A stretch of 8,237 nucleotides of DNA from Bacillota bacterium (GTDB lineage: Bacteria > Bacillota > Sulfobacillia > Sulfobacillales > Sulfobacillaceae). Location of the stretch: the NCBI GenBank assembly GCA_023381095.1, contig JAMCTO010000215.1:1-8237 (forward strand). Direction: 5' to 3'. The translations under genes and the position numbers were made by a program. A model generated the notes under the pieces. The model was not told the DNA's origin and did not search any database. It was given only the letters and a program-made list of their open reading frames with translations. Positions 1 to 5,629 of the stretch are shown in pieces (the first letter of the stretch is position 1; every line of letters begins with the position of its first letter).

Positions 1-2
1 AC

Positions 3-24
3 GTCAAAAACGAACGTTTGTGAC
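3..24. repeat. Imperfect 22-bp palindrome at window edge
   Basis: The two 10-base arms, GTCAAAAACG and CGTTTGTGAC, are inverted copies with one mismatch around a central AA. The CCCC that closes just after it (24-27) would also fit the outer end of a Tn3-type terminal repeat belonging to an element lying to the left, since such repeats end in GGGG/CCCC. It could equally be a resolvase subsite or an operator. Only about 27 bases are visible, so the identity is open. Confidence 0.35.
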
Positions 25-33
25 CCCATTATT

Positions 34-906
34 TTGGCGGGGATATCTTCGACAGAACTGCCCCCTTATTCGGTCAAAACGCAGGACATGTTCAAAGGGA
101 CATACCTTGGGAATGCTTTATCTTATGGTACTATTAAATATACGAATATGTGTCAAAGAAACAACACACCGATGTTGATCGGTTATGCTCGGGCGAGCAC
201 GCCCGAGCATAGTCTGGATCTGCAAAAGGATGTGCTGAATGCGGCGCAGTGCGAATTAATTTATGACGATGTGGCGAGCGACATCACGTGGAGCTTGCCC
301 TACGCCCGCTACGACGATCTCGTTAATCATCCCTTCTTGGGCAAAATGGGATCCATCTCGGATCTCAATTATCAAACGCTCCATACCACCGCGAATAACT
401 TCCTCCGCCCGGAAACGTTGCGCGCGGCGAATGATCGGGTGAGCAACGCCATGGCCCAACTCCCGATCTTTCGCCATTACGACATCGAGGAAGAGATTCA
501 CTCGTCGAGCGATGGCCAGAAATTCGAGACGCAGTGCTCGACTCTGCGATCGCGGCACTCGCCGAAATATTTCGGTTTGAAGAAAGGGATCGCCCAGTAT
601 ACATTGGTGGCGAACCACGTGCCCATCAATATCCGCATTTTTGGTGCAAATGATCATGAGAGTCACTACGTCTTTGATGTACTCTATAACAACCCCACAG
701 ACATCAGGCGGACCATTCACTCGACCGATACCCATGGGACCAATCAAGTGCTTGAACGCCAGGGAAATCAGGAGCAACTGGATCACATCAAACGCGTGAG
801 TCCGGTGAGTTGGAAACACATCAATTTTTATGGGAAATATAATTTTTGTGAACCCTCGGAGGGCATTGATCTGACGACGATGGGATGGGATGGAAGTGCT
901 GAATAG
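34..906 (+). pseudogene. Tn3-family transposon relic: resolvase start fused to TnpA fragments
   Basis: One uninterrupted frame of about 290 codons (first possible start TTG 34; the natural resolvase start is ATG 172) joins three pieces. Codons 172-282 read like the N-terminus of a serine resolvase (MLIGYARAST, then SLDLQ), with the catalytic Ser in YARAS. From about 283 to 750 the frame reads as the catalytic middle of a Tn3-family TnpA: HSSSDGQKFETQ, HSPKYFGLKKG, YTLVANHVPIN, ANDHESHYVFD, HSTDTHGTN. It then jumps to the TnpA C-terminus (IKRVSPVSWKHINFYGKY). The first two acidic residues of the DDE triad are present (Asp codons at 511 and 727), but the stretch that should carry the Glu is missing. 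A normal TnpA is close to 1000 residues, so neither transposition nor resolution can be expected. What lies between 34 and 171 is not recognised. No terminal repeat is seen after the stop codon. Confidence 0.85.
185..210. repeat. Perfect 11-bp inverted repeat with 4-nt loop inside resolvase relic
   Basis: ATGCTCGGGCG and CGCCCGAGCAT are perfect inverted copies separated by AGCA. The loop contains the AGC codon for the resolvase catalytic serine. The repeat would form a very stable GC-rich hairpin in RNA or single-stranded DNA. There is no following T-run, so it is not a normal intrinsic terminator. Confidence 0.8.
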
Positions 907-932
907 CAACAGTCCATAAAGGGTGGGGGATA

Positions 933-1538
933 TCAGGAACTGGCCACCTCCTCACTCAAGCTGTTGCCGTTGACATCCTCATTGACATCTCGGGGTTTTA
1001 GTCCAGCGTTATCGATCTCTATATTCCGGTAGCGTGTAAAAGGCATACCAAATGTTCCAACAAAGAAGAGACGAATGGCCGTATTATGGGACACAATAAG
1101 AATACGTTGAAGATTATCTTTGCTGTTCTCCACAATAACGCTCTTCATTCGGCTAAAGACATCGTTAGCCGACTCCCCGCAGCCACCTGCCCTCACCGCA
1201 GTCGGATCCTGAATCCACTGCTCCCATTGATTTGGAAAATGTTGTTCAATCTCCTGTTGAGTTAATCCTTCCCAGTCTCCAAAATCGATTTCCCTTAACC
1301 GTTCATCCATCTTCATTTCCATTCCACACTGCTTCGCAATAGGGTGAGCAGTTTCTTGCGCCCTTTGCAACGGCGAAACCAACACCGCATCGAATCGGAC
1401 GTTTTGCAGGGATGCGGCCAACGCATCTGCTTGCACCCGCCCAGCTTGGGCCAAGGGTAGATTAGTGCGTCCACAATAGCGATTCCCATGACGATTCCAC
1501 TCAGTTTCTCCATGCCGAATAAGATAAAATAAGGTCAT
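933..1538 (-). CDS. Histidine phosphatase superfamily protein (phosphoglycerate-mutase-like)
   Basis: This 201-residue cytoplasmic protein is of the usual length for small branch-1 histidine phosphatases (the PhoE/GpmB/CobC-like group). The catalytic pattern is complete: LIRHGETEWN with the phospho-accepting His9 and Arg8, SPLQRAQET with Arg59, the acid-containing REIDFGDWEG around Glu83, and SHNTAIR with His151. The second motif is more often SHGG; here the residues after His are Asn-Thr. The start is set at 1538 because GGAGG at 1551-1547 lies 8 bases before that ATG. The in-frame upstream ATG at 1610 would add 24 residues that do not belong to the fold and lacks an obvious RBS. Substrate cannot be read from sequence: 3-phosphoglycerate mutase, alpha-ribazole phosphatase or broad phosphatase activity are all possible. 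It is divergent from the dab relic, and a strong promoter lies upstream at 1720-1692. The 30-odd C-terminal residues are hydrophilic and lie beyond the core fold. Confidence 0.88.
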   Translation of the reverse strand: MTLFYLIRHGETEWNRHGNRYCGRTNLPLAQAGRVQADALAASLQNVRFDAVLVSPLQRAQETAHPIAKQCGMEMKMDERLREIDFGDWEGLTQQEIEQHFPNQWEQWIQDPTAVRAGGCGESANDVFSRMKSVIVENSKDNLQRILIVSHNTAIRLFFVGTFGMPFTRYRNIEIDNAGLKPRDVNEDVNGNSLSEEVASS

Positions 1539-1691
1539 AACTCTGTCCTCCAAATTTCGATGCTTAGGATTCCTCTTAACGTAAAGCATCTGTTCAGCTA
1601 CGTCAGACATGAGGCAACCGCGTATAAGGAACTATTCCCAGACTGGCCTGACGTAGGTCAATTCCCTGCAACGATAATTCAAAACGACCTT

Positions 1692-1720
1692 ATTATCACG
1701 ATTTTAATGTCGTATGTCAA
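1692..1720 (-). promoter_or_regulatory. Sigma-70 promoter of the histidine phosphatase gene
   Basis: Read on the minus strand there is a perfect -35 box TTGACA (1720-1715), a 17-base spacer and a -10 box GATAAT (1697-1692). Transcription would start near 1685 and leave a leader of about 145 bases before the ATG at 1538. The promoter lies directly on top of the 22-bp control element at 1693-1714, so a protein bound there would be expected to affect it. Confidence 0.6.
1693..1714. promoter_or_regulatory. Control element copy 1 (candidate operator)
   Basis: This 22-bp stretch begins TTATCACGAT and ends AATGTCGTA. It matches the copy at 1817-1838 at 21 of 22 positions, and the two lie exactly 124 bp apart, close to 12 helical turns. 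GATAAT at 1673-1678 sits 34 bases before its ATGTCGTA end, the same offset as the TATAAT of copy 2, so the repeated unit is wider than the 22 bp. It contains TNA-N8-TNA spacing of the kind bound by LysR-type regulators such as CbbR, but that pattern is loose. Confidence 0.6.
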
Positions 1721-1773
1721 TGCGCTTACCAAACCATAGGTACAATAATATGAAATGTTCCCGATAAAAGCTG

Positions 1774-1802
1774 TTGCATCTTCAACGTTATTTTCATATA
1801 AT
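1774..1802 (+). promoter_or_regulatory. Promoter of the decayed dab operon
   Basis: TTGCAT (1774-1779), a 17-base spacer and a perfect -10 TATAAT (1797-1802) lie upstream of the dabB pseudogene. The intact operon has the same TTGCAT-N17-TATAAT arrangement at 3789-3817, which supports a shared origin and argues that both are real promoters. The leader to the pseudogene start at 1936 would be about 127 bases. Confidence 0.55.
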
Positions 1803-1816
1803 TAGGTACGATTTTT

Positions 1817-1838
1817 TTATCACGATATTAATGTCGTA
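1817..1838. promoter_or_regulatory. Control element copy 2 (candidate operator)
   Basis: This is a near-identical repeat of the element at 1693-1714, beginning TTATCACGAT and ending AATGTCGTA. Inside it TATC-AC-GATA is a short inverted repeat, as expected for a dimeric regulator. It lies about 15-36 bases downstream of the TATAAT box at 1797-1802, roughly +8 to +29 of the transcript. On the minus strand the same DNA reads TTGCGT-N17-GATAAA, a weaker version of the divergent promoter seen over copy 1. Confidence 0.6.
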
Positions 1839-1935
1839 ACGCAACCCATCAAAATCGACTAATAGGGCAAGTTTTTTGGTAGCCACATGGGTTATGGCCA
1901 CTGCCTTGAAAATATGGCCGAGGGGATTTGTGGCT

Positions 1936-2557
1936 ATGACAGTGCTTCTGAGTAATGCGACATCAGCACTGATATTGATATTGCCTTGGCCCTTATTTAT
2001 GGTAGGTTTGGTGGTTGGAGTAGGTGGTGAACGCTATCCTCACCTCATGAAGAAAATGACAGTCGGGGCCGCTGGGTTTGCTTTGGCATGCGCGGTTGTG
2101 GCAGCGGGGACATATCTAGGAGGATTGACTGCCTCACCATCCTACGTTATCGTACGCAATTTGCCCGAGGGTCTAGGAACGCTTGCGATCGGTGCCGATG
2201 TCAACAGCCTTACCATTCTTATGTCGATACTAGTAGGATTGGTCGGTTTAGTTGTCACTCGTTATGCGTATACCTATCTGAACGGCGACACCCATGAAGA
2301 ACGTTTCCATCAATAGCTCAGTCTCACATTGTGGTCATTCTTGTTAATGATTGCAACCGGGAATATCTGGGACTTTCTGATTTTCTGGGTCGTTTCAAGC
2401 CTGTGCTTGCACCAGTTACCTGCATCTGTACAACAACTTGTACATCGACATGGTTTTCACCCAGTGGATCCGGCGATTAGGGCCTGGTAATGTACTGGAG
2501 CCCTCGCAGGCTATTCGCAATAGTCAACTGCCGGAGGTAATTTCATCAAGAGGGTGA
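1936..2557 (+). pseudogene. dabB: Decayed dabB paralogue (nonsense codon and large internal deletion)
   Basis: The first 126 codons align without shifts to the intact DabB downstream, with about 60% identity by eye (shared LILPWPLF, VGLVVG, ADVNSLT, RYAYTYL, GDTHE, RFH). ATG 1936 corresponds exactly to the intact start at 3968 and follows GAGGGG at 1920-1925. The codon for a Trp in DabB is TAG here (2314-2316). Homology resumes in frame (LTLWSF, MIATGNIW, LIFWVVSSLCLH) to about 2420. Then roughly 350 codons (about 1.05 kb) are missing, and the sequence picks up in another frame with the C-terminal tail HLYNNLYIDM, ending in TGA at 2555-2557. The proton-channel core is gone, so no function is possible. 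The degree of divergence says it is an older paralogue, not a recent duplicate. Confidence 0.9.
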
Positions 2558-2604
2558 TGGACGTGGACGAATCGGTGCTATTGGCCAAAGCAGAAGCTGC
2601 TTGG
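2557..2604 (+). pseudogene. dabA: Remnant of dabA N-terminus (about 16 codons)
   Basis: ATG 2557 overlaps the TGA of the dabB relic as TGATG, the same coupled arrangement as the ATGA of the intact pair. The codons read MDVDESVLLAKAEAAW, which matches intact DabA METYESQVMDKVEAAC in length and in the shared ES and K-EAA residues. After about 2604 the similarity stops and the frame closes at 2629-2631. The remaining 800 or so codons are absent on this strand. Confidence 0.7.
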
Positions 2605-2612
2605 GGTGCACC

Positions 2613-2796
2613 TCAATTTTGCGAGGGATAAAGTGCCAATTTTGCCGCATTCTGCATGACGTCGCGTGCGCCAGAATGCTTGCATGCTCTCATGGGACGA
2701 CGGAAACTCTCATTGGGTGACAATTTTTCCAGTGGCTTACGCGGGCAAAGAAGTTTTCCTGATATGACGACGTAACTCCTCATCACTAAAAGGTCC
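2613..2796 (-). pseudogene. Possible relic of a Mu/Tn7-like transposase N-terminus
   Basis: On the minus strand one frame reads GPFSDEELRRHIRK, then SLPA, a stop, ATGKIVTQ and a stop. A neighbouring frame continues SFRRP, SGARDV, then YPSQN. From memory this order resembles the start of Mu-transposase-C-domain proteins of Tn7-like elements (DEEL, an RR-containing segment, SGxGNV, YPSxKMG), broken by frameshifts. The match is short and scattered, so this is a weak call, and it may be no more than noncoding DNA. Confidence 0.25.
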
Positions 2797-2818
2797 CTAC
2801 GACCGATGAGGAGGAGTT
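2774..2818. repeat. Inverted repeat, 9-bp perfect core
   Basis: CTCCTCATC (2776-2784) and GATGAGGAG (2805-2813) are perfect inverted copies. With a 3-base bulge the pairing can extend to AACTCC and GGAGTT at the outer ends (2774 and 2818). The loop is about 20 bases. No T-run follows on either side. Function unknown. Confidence 0.55.
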
Positions 2819-2873
2819 GTATCCATGTGTTGGCGCTAATGCTAATTGACATTACTTCGGCTCACTCGGCTGT

Positions 2874-2900
2874 CGTCAGATCCGAGAGACTCTTCTGACG
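2874..2900. repeat. Inverted repeat, 7-bp perfect arms
   Basis: CGTCAGA (2874-2880) pairs with TCTGACG (2894-2900), and the loop contains AGAG-A-CTCT, which adds a second short stem. No T-run follows, so an intrinsic terminator is unlikely. Confidence 0.45.
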
Positions 2901-2941
2901 CAAGCCCCGACTAGATTCAGCCCTATAGGCTGGGATTCGCG

Positions 2942-2958
2942 TTGGGCGTACGGCCCAA
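2942..2958. repeat. Inverted repeat, 6-bp perfect arms
   Basis: TTGGGC (2942-2947) pairs with GCCCAA (2953-2958) around a GTACG loop. It lies in the gene-free interval and no T-run follows. An alternative pairing of GGCCC with GGGCC immediately to the right is also possible. Function unknown. Confidence 0.35.
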
Positions 2959-3157
2959 ACCGCCGGGCCTACACCAAACGCGAAAGAAAAGGTGAGGCCG
3001 GATTCTGGTGCGAGGATGCGTCTTCAAACCGAGGGCGTGACAAAAAGAGTTAGCCAAAACAGATAGTCCACAAACGCTGGCCGCGCTCCCCCCATCGTCG
3101 ATCATGGGCTGGCGAAGTTTCAATCAGCACATCCATACCGAACCCGTTGGGCGCGGG

Positions 3158-3227
3158 CCGAGTATGCGTCCGTCGAAGGCGTCGGACGCATCCTGGGGTG
3201 TGCCCGATTGGACCTTCCCATACTCGG
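3158..3227. repeat. Nested inverted repeats forming a 70-base structured element
   Basis: Outer arms CCGAGTATG (3158-3166) and CATACTCGG (3219-3227) are perfect 9-bp inverted copies. Inside them TGCGTCCG (3165-3172) and CGGACGCA (3183-3190) form a perfect 8-bp hairpin that shares two bases with the outer left arm. The length is tRNA-like, but there is no GTTCRA arm or anticodon stem of the right geometry, so it is not a tRNA. It could be the folded end of a small mobile element or an RNA structure. Confidence 0.55.
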
Positions 3228-3445
3228 TGATAGCGTGCGGTTTTCTACTGCGATGGTATGATGAGATCAGCCCAGCCCTAGCCAATCCCCAACAACATAG
3301 GATTCCGCTCCTTTTCTTATCGTCTGGGAGGACGGCCCAGCCTCATTTATCACCAGGCTTGGTCACCCCTTGGTCTAATCGGTCCTCGCGGGTCTAAATC
3401 GTTCCGGAAACGGGAGTTTACCAGCACACCATATGTCGCCTAATT

Positions 3446-3505
3446 CCACGTCTCTGGCTGTCGATGTAACCCTCGCGATTGGACATCAATACAAAAAACA
3501 ACCTG
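3446..3505 (-). pseudogene. dabA: Inverted fragment of a dabA gene at the zinc-site motif
   Basis: Read on the minus strand, 20 codons give QVVFCIDVQS followed by RGLHRQPETW. Intact DabA in this window has QAVFCIDVRS followed by EVYRRALETV, and the FCIDVRS signature is diagnostic of the family because its Cys and Asp bind zinc. Those two residues are kept. A stop codon follows two codons later. Upstream on the same strand another frame reads HRQYRRK (DabA: GYQRQL) and EDRPRFAHS, suggesting a frameshifted extension to about 3660, but that part is weak. The fragment points opposite to both dab operons, so an inversion or a third dab copy is needed to explain it. Confidence 0.6.
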
Positions 3506-3788
3506 AGTGTGCGAACCGAGGTCTGTCTTCAGAGTGGGGTGCGACTCCAAAGTCAATCACTGGCCACATCTGAGCAAAATGGTTCGACGGTCCGTTATTC
3601 ACGCAGCTCTTCTGAACCAATCTGCACTTTTTACGCCGATACTGACGATGCATTCGACTCCCGGTGGTCCTGTTGGACACCTGCAAAGTCCCAGCGGCAT
3701 ATTTCGGTAACCACGGCAGGATATCGGACAAGGCGACTTTAGATCGACGGGGAAATGATGCGGATTGACTATTTTACCTCGCGACCGG

Positions 3789-3817
3789 TTGCATCGTCGA
3801 AGGCTGTTCCGTATAAT
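3789..3817 (+). promoter_or_regulatory. Promoter of the intact dabBA operon
   Basis: TTGCAT (3789-3794), a 17-base spacer and a perfect TATAAT (3812-3817). The -35 box is poor but identical to that of the decayed operon, which suggests an activator-dependent promoter kept through duplication. The transcript would start near 3824 and carry a leader of about 145 bases. Confidence 0.6.
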
Positions 3818-3832
3818 AAAAAAGCGCTATTT

Positions 3833-3854
3833 AATTCGTGATAAAAATGTCGTA
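3833..3854. promoter_or_regulatory. Control element copy 3 at the intact dab promoter (candidate operator)
   Basis: This copy ends in the same AATGTCGTA as the elements at 1693 and 1817 and matches copy 2 at 15 of 22 positions. Its ATGTCGTA starts 35 bases after the start of TATAAT (34 in copy 2). Its other half reads TCGTGATAA, the exact inverse of TTATCACGA in copies 1 and 2, which is what a symmetric dimer site would tolerate. The regulator is unknown, and no regulator gene is visible in the window. Confidence 0.5.
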
Positions 3855-3967
3855 TAAATATTAAGCTGGCAAAGGTGCCGTTACTGCAGGCCTTTTGCCA
3901 ATGATCTCGGTGATTTTGGCGTGCAGGCCTTCAACATTCAACGATAATAGCAAAGGTGGTTATTGCT
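3855..3967 (+). promoter_or_regulatory. Long dabB leader with competing pairings near the RBS
   Basis: CCTTTTGCC at 3891-3899 can pair with GGCAAAGG at 3868-3875 or, alternatively, with GCAAAGG at 3950-3956, which overlaps the dabB ribosome binding site (AAAGGTGG, 3952-3959). Both pairings leave one base bulged. CAAAGGTG occurs twice (3870 and 3951) and TGCAGGCCTT twice (3885 and 3922). This layout would allow a switch between RBS-free and RBS-masked forms, but covariation evidence is lacking. Confidence 0.3.
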
Positions 3968-5629
3968 ATGCCAGTGCATCCAAGTATGATAACATCTTCA
4001 CTTATGCTCATTTTGCCTTGGCCCTTGTTCGTGGTGGGCCTTGTTGTGGGTATCGGTGCTGACCGCCACGCCAGACTAATGAGGGCATTGACAATGGGGG
4101 CCTCTTGGTTCGCTTTGCTGTGCGCGATTTTGGCGGCTGTGACCTATGGAGTGGGAATGACCCACTCCACGACCTACATTTCGGTACATTTGCCAGAAAG
4201 ACTGGGCGTACTAGCCGTCAACGCCGACGTCAACAGCCTTACCGTGCTCCTGTTGTTGCTGGTAGCCTTGGTCGGCATGGTCGTTGCTCGTTATGCGTAT
4301 ACTTATCTGGTTGGCGATACCCACGAAGGGCGCTTTCATCGGTGGCTAAGTTTTACATTAGGTTCATTTTTGATGATGATTTCTTCTGGCAACATGTGGG
4401 TATTTCTAATTTTCTGGATCGTCACCAGCCTGTGCCTGCACAAGTTGCTGGCGTTTTACCGCGAGCGCCCCGTCGCGGTGCTTGCTGCCCGTAAGAAATA
4501 TCTGCTCCACCGAATAGCGGATGCAAGTCTGTTAGTAGCCTTTGTGCTCATTGCTCACACACTGCATACGTCGCAGTTCGCCGGCATTGGGCCCGCACTG
4601 GCCGGAATCCACGGATCTCTGCCGGAACCTTTGCAGATCGCAAGCGGCCTCCTCGTTGTGAGTGCGGTCCTAAAGAGTGCGCAATTCCCGTTTCATGGAT
4701 GGCTCATTCAAGTGATGGAAGCACCGACACCGGTGTCGGCGTTGTTACACGCCGGCATCATCTATACCGGCGCGTTTTTGATCCTCCGCATGGTTCCTAT
4801 CATGTCACGGGCGATGTGGACCGGGGATGCACTGATTGTGACGGGCCTAGTTTCCATCGCAGCAGCTTCTCTAATGATGATGACAACGACCAATATTAAG
4901 GGGTCACTGGCCTATTCCACCTGTGCGCAAGTGGGTTTCATGCTGATGGAATGCGGCCTTGGTCTCTACAGCCTGGTGTTGTTGCATATTGTCTCGCACT
5001 CCGTCTACAAGGCCCATGCTTTTCTTTCGTCGGGTAGCGTGGTGGATCACTTCCGGGTACCTGCGTTACCGACTGTGCCCCGTGCCGCGACGATGGGAAA
5101 GGCGATAGCGAGTCTTATAATTGCGGCTCCGGTAGTCATCGGTATGCGATTGGTTTTTGGGGTACCGTGGCTCCAACAGACTCCGCTGATTGTTATGGGA
5201 ATAATTCTGACGGTGGCTATCTCTCACTTACTGTTGCAAGCGTTGAATATGGGCAAAATTGGCATGAAAGGCTTCCTATGGATGATGATCAGCCTCAGTG
5301 CTCTGATTTCCGCGGCTTATTTCGGCCTTGACATCCTGTTTACCACGATATTTGGTGCGACGTTGCCCCCTGCCCAAGGTTCAGCGGGGGTCGTCCATGA
5401 TGGGATTTTGGGAGCCATCATCTTTGTGTTCGTGGGTCTTCTATTTGTGCAACAGATGCTGCCTCGAATCCTGCATCACCCATTTTGGCAGGCGATCTAT
5501 GTACATCTTTACAACGACCTGTATATCGACATGTTCTTCACTCGATTGGTGCGGAAATTCGGGCAAGGTAACTTTGCGGAGCCATTGCCGGCAACACGCG
5601 AAGATGACTTATGGGAGGTGACATCATGA
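3968..5629 (+). CDS. dabB: DabB, membrane proton-channel-like subunit of the DAB inorganic carbon pump
   Basis: The product is 553 residues, almost entirely hydrophobic segments, with the proton-conducting antiporter domain of the NuoL/MrpA/NdhF family. Characteristic motifs are visible: LKSAQFPFHGWL (residues about 235-246, with the channel Lys), MEAPTPVSALLHAG (about 250-263) and AYSTCAQVGFM. Followed directly by dabA, it is DabB rather than a complex I subunit: no nuo or mrp genes are near. In characterised DAB systems this subunit is thought to pass cations down their gradient and so drive one-way CO2 hydration by DabA. The start is set at ATG 3968 because AAAGGTGG at 3952-3959 lies 8 bases upstream. 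A GTG at 3956 is in frame but sits inside that RBS. The C-terminal tail (HLYNDLYIDMFF) is also preserved in the decayed copy. The stop overlaps the dabA start by ATGA, implying coupled translation. Confidence 0.93.
   Translation: MPVHPSMITSSLMLILPWPLFVVGLVVGIGADRHARLMRALTMGASWFALLCAILAAVTYGVGMTHSTTYISVHLPERLGVLAVNADVNSLTVLLLLLVALVGMVVARYAYTYLVGDTHEGRFHRWLSFTLGSFLMMISSGNMWVFLIFWIVTSLCLHKLLAFYRERPVAVLAARKKYLLHRIADASLLVAFVLIAHTLHTSQFAGIGPALAGIHGSLPEPLQIASGLLVVSAVLKSAQFPFHGWLIQVMEAPTPVSALLHAGIIYTGAFLILRMVPIMSRAMWTGDALIVTGLVSIAAASLMMMTTTNIKGSLAYSTCAQVGFMLMECGLGLYSLVLLHIVSHSVYKAHAFLSSGSVVDHFRVPALPTVPRAATMGKAIASLIIAAPVVIGMRLVFGVPWLQQTPLIVMGIILTVAISHLLLQALNMGKIGMKGFLWMMISLSALISAAYFGLDILFTTIFGATLPPAQGSAGVVHDGILGAIIFVFVGLLFVQQMLPRILHHPFWQAIYVHLYNDLYIDMFFTRLVRKFGQGNFAEPLPATREDDLWEVTS

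Larger units (their letters stand above)
2605..3788. other. Gene-free decayed interval between the dead and living dab operons
   Basis: No convincing intact gene is present. All open frames are short, lack RBSs and read as low-information sequence. Recognisable pieces are listed separately: a possible transposase N-terminus on the minus strand near 2613-2796, hairpins at 2774-2818, 2874-2900 and 2942-2958, a nested structure at 3158-3227, and an inverted dabA fragment at 3446-3505. The stretch looks like accumulated debris of insertions, deletions and rearrangement. Confidence 0.7.

Noticed and set aside
256..909. 217-codon open frame on the minus strand opposite the Tn3 relic
   Set aside because: It is the antisense shadow of the transposase frame, with no RBS and no recognisable motif.
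39..934. GGGGATATC on both sides of the Tn3 relic as a target duplication
   Set aside because: Tn3 elements duplicate 5 bp, the repeat does not abut any terminal repeat, and nine bases can match by chance.
1539..1610. N-terminal extension of the histidine phosphatase
   Set aside because: The GGAGG 8 bases before ATG 1538 and the family start (MTLFYLIRHG) favour the shorter protein.
1876..1935. 20-codon upstream extension of the dabB pseudogene
   Set aside because: The intact paralogue aligns exactly from ATG 1936, and the extension has no counterpart there.
3158..3227. tRNA gene
   Set aside because: The length fits, but there is no T-arm consensus, no anticodon stem and no acceptor geometry.
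3104..3397. 97-codon open frame on the plus strand
   Set aside because: No RBS or family motif; it contains the nested inverted repeats at 3158-3227 and reads as low-information sequence.
1669..3948. Repeat CAACGATAAT at 1669 and 3939
   Set aside because: A 10-base exact match is expected by chance many times in a window of this size.
3956..3967. GTG start for dabB at 3956
   Set aside because: It lies inside the ribosome binding site that serves ATG 3968.
5611..5625. ATG 5611 as the dabA start
   Set aside because: It has no RBS and would overlap dabB by 19 bases; ATG 5626 has GGAGGTG at ideal distance and the ATGA overlap.
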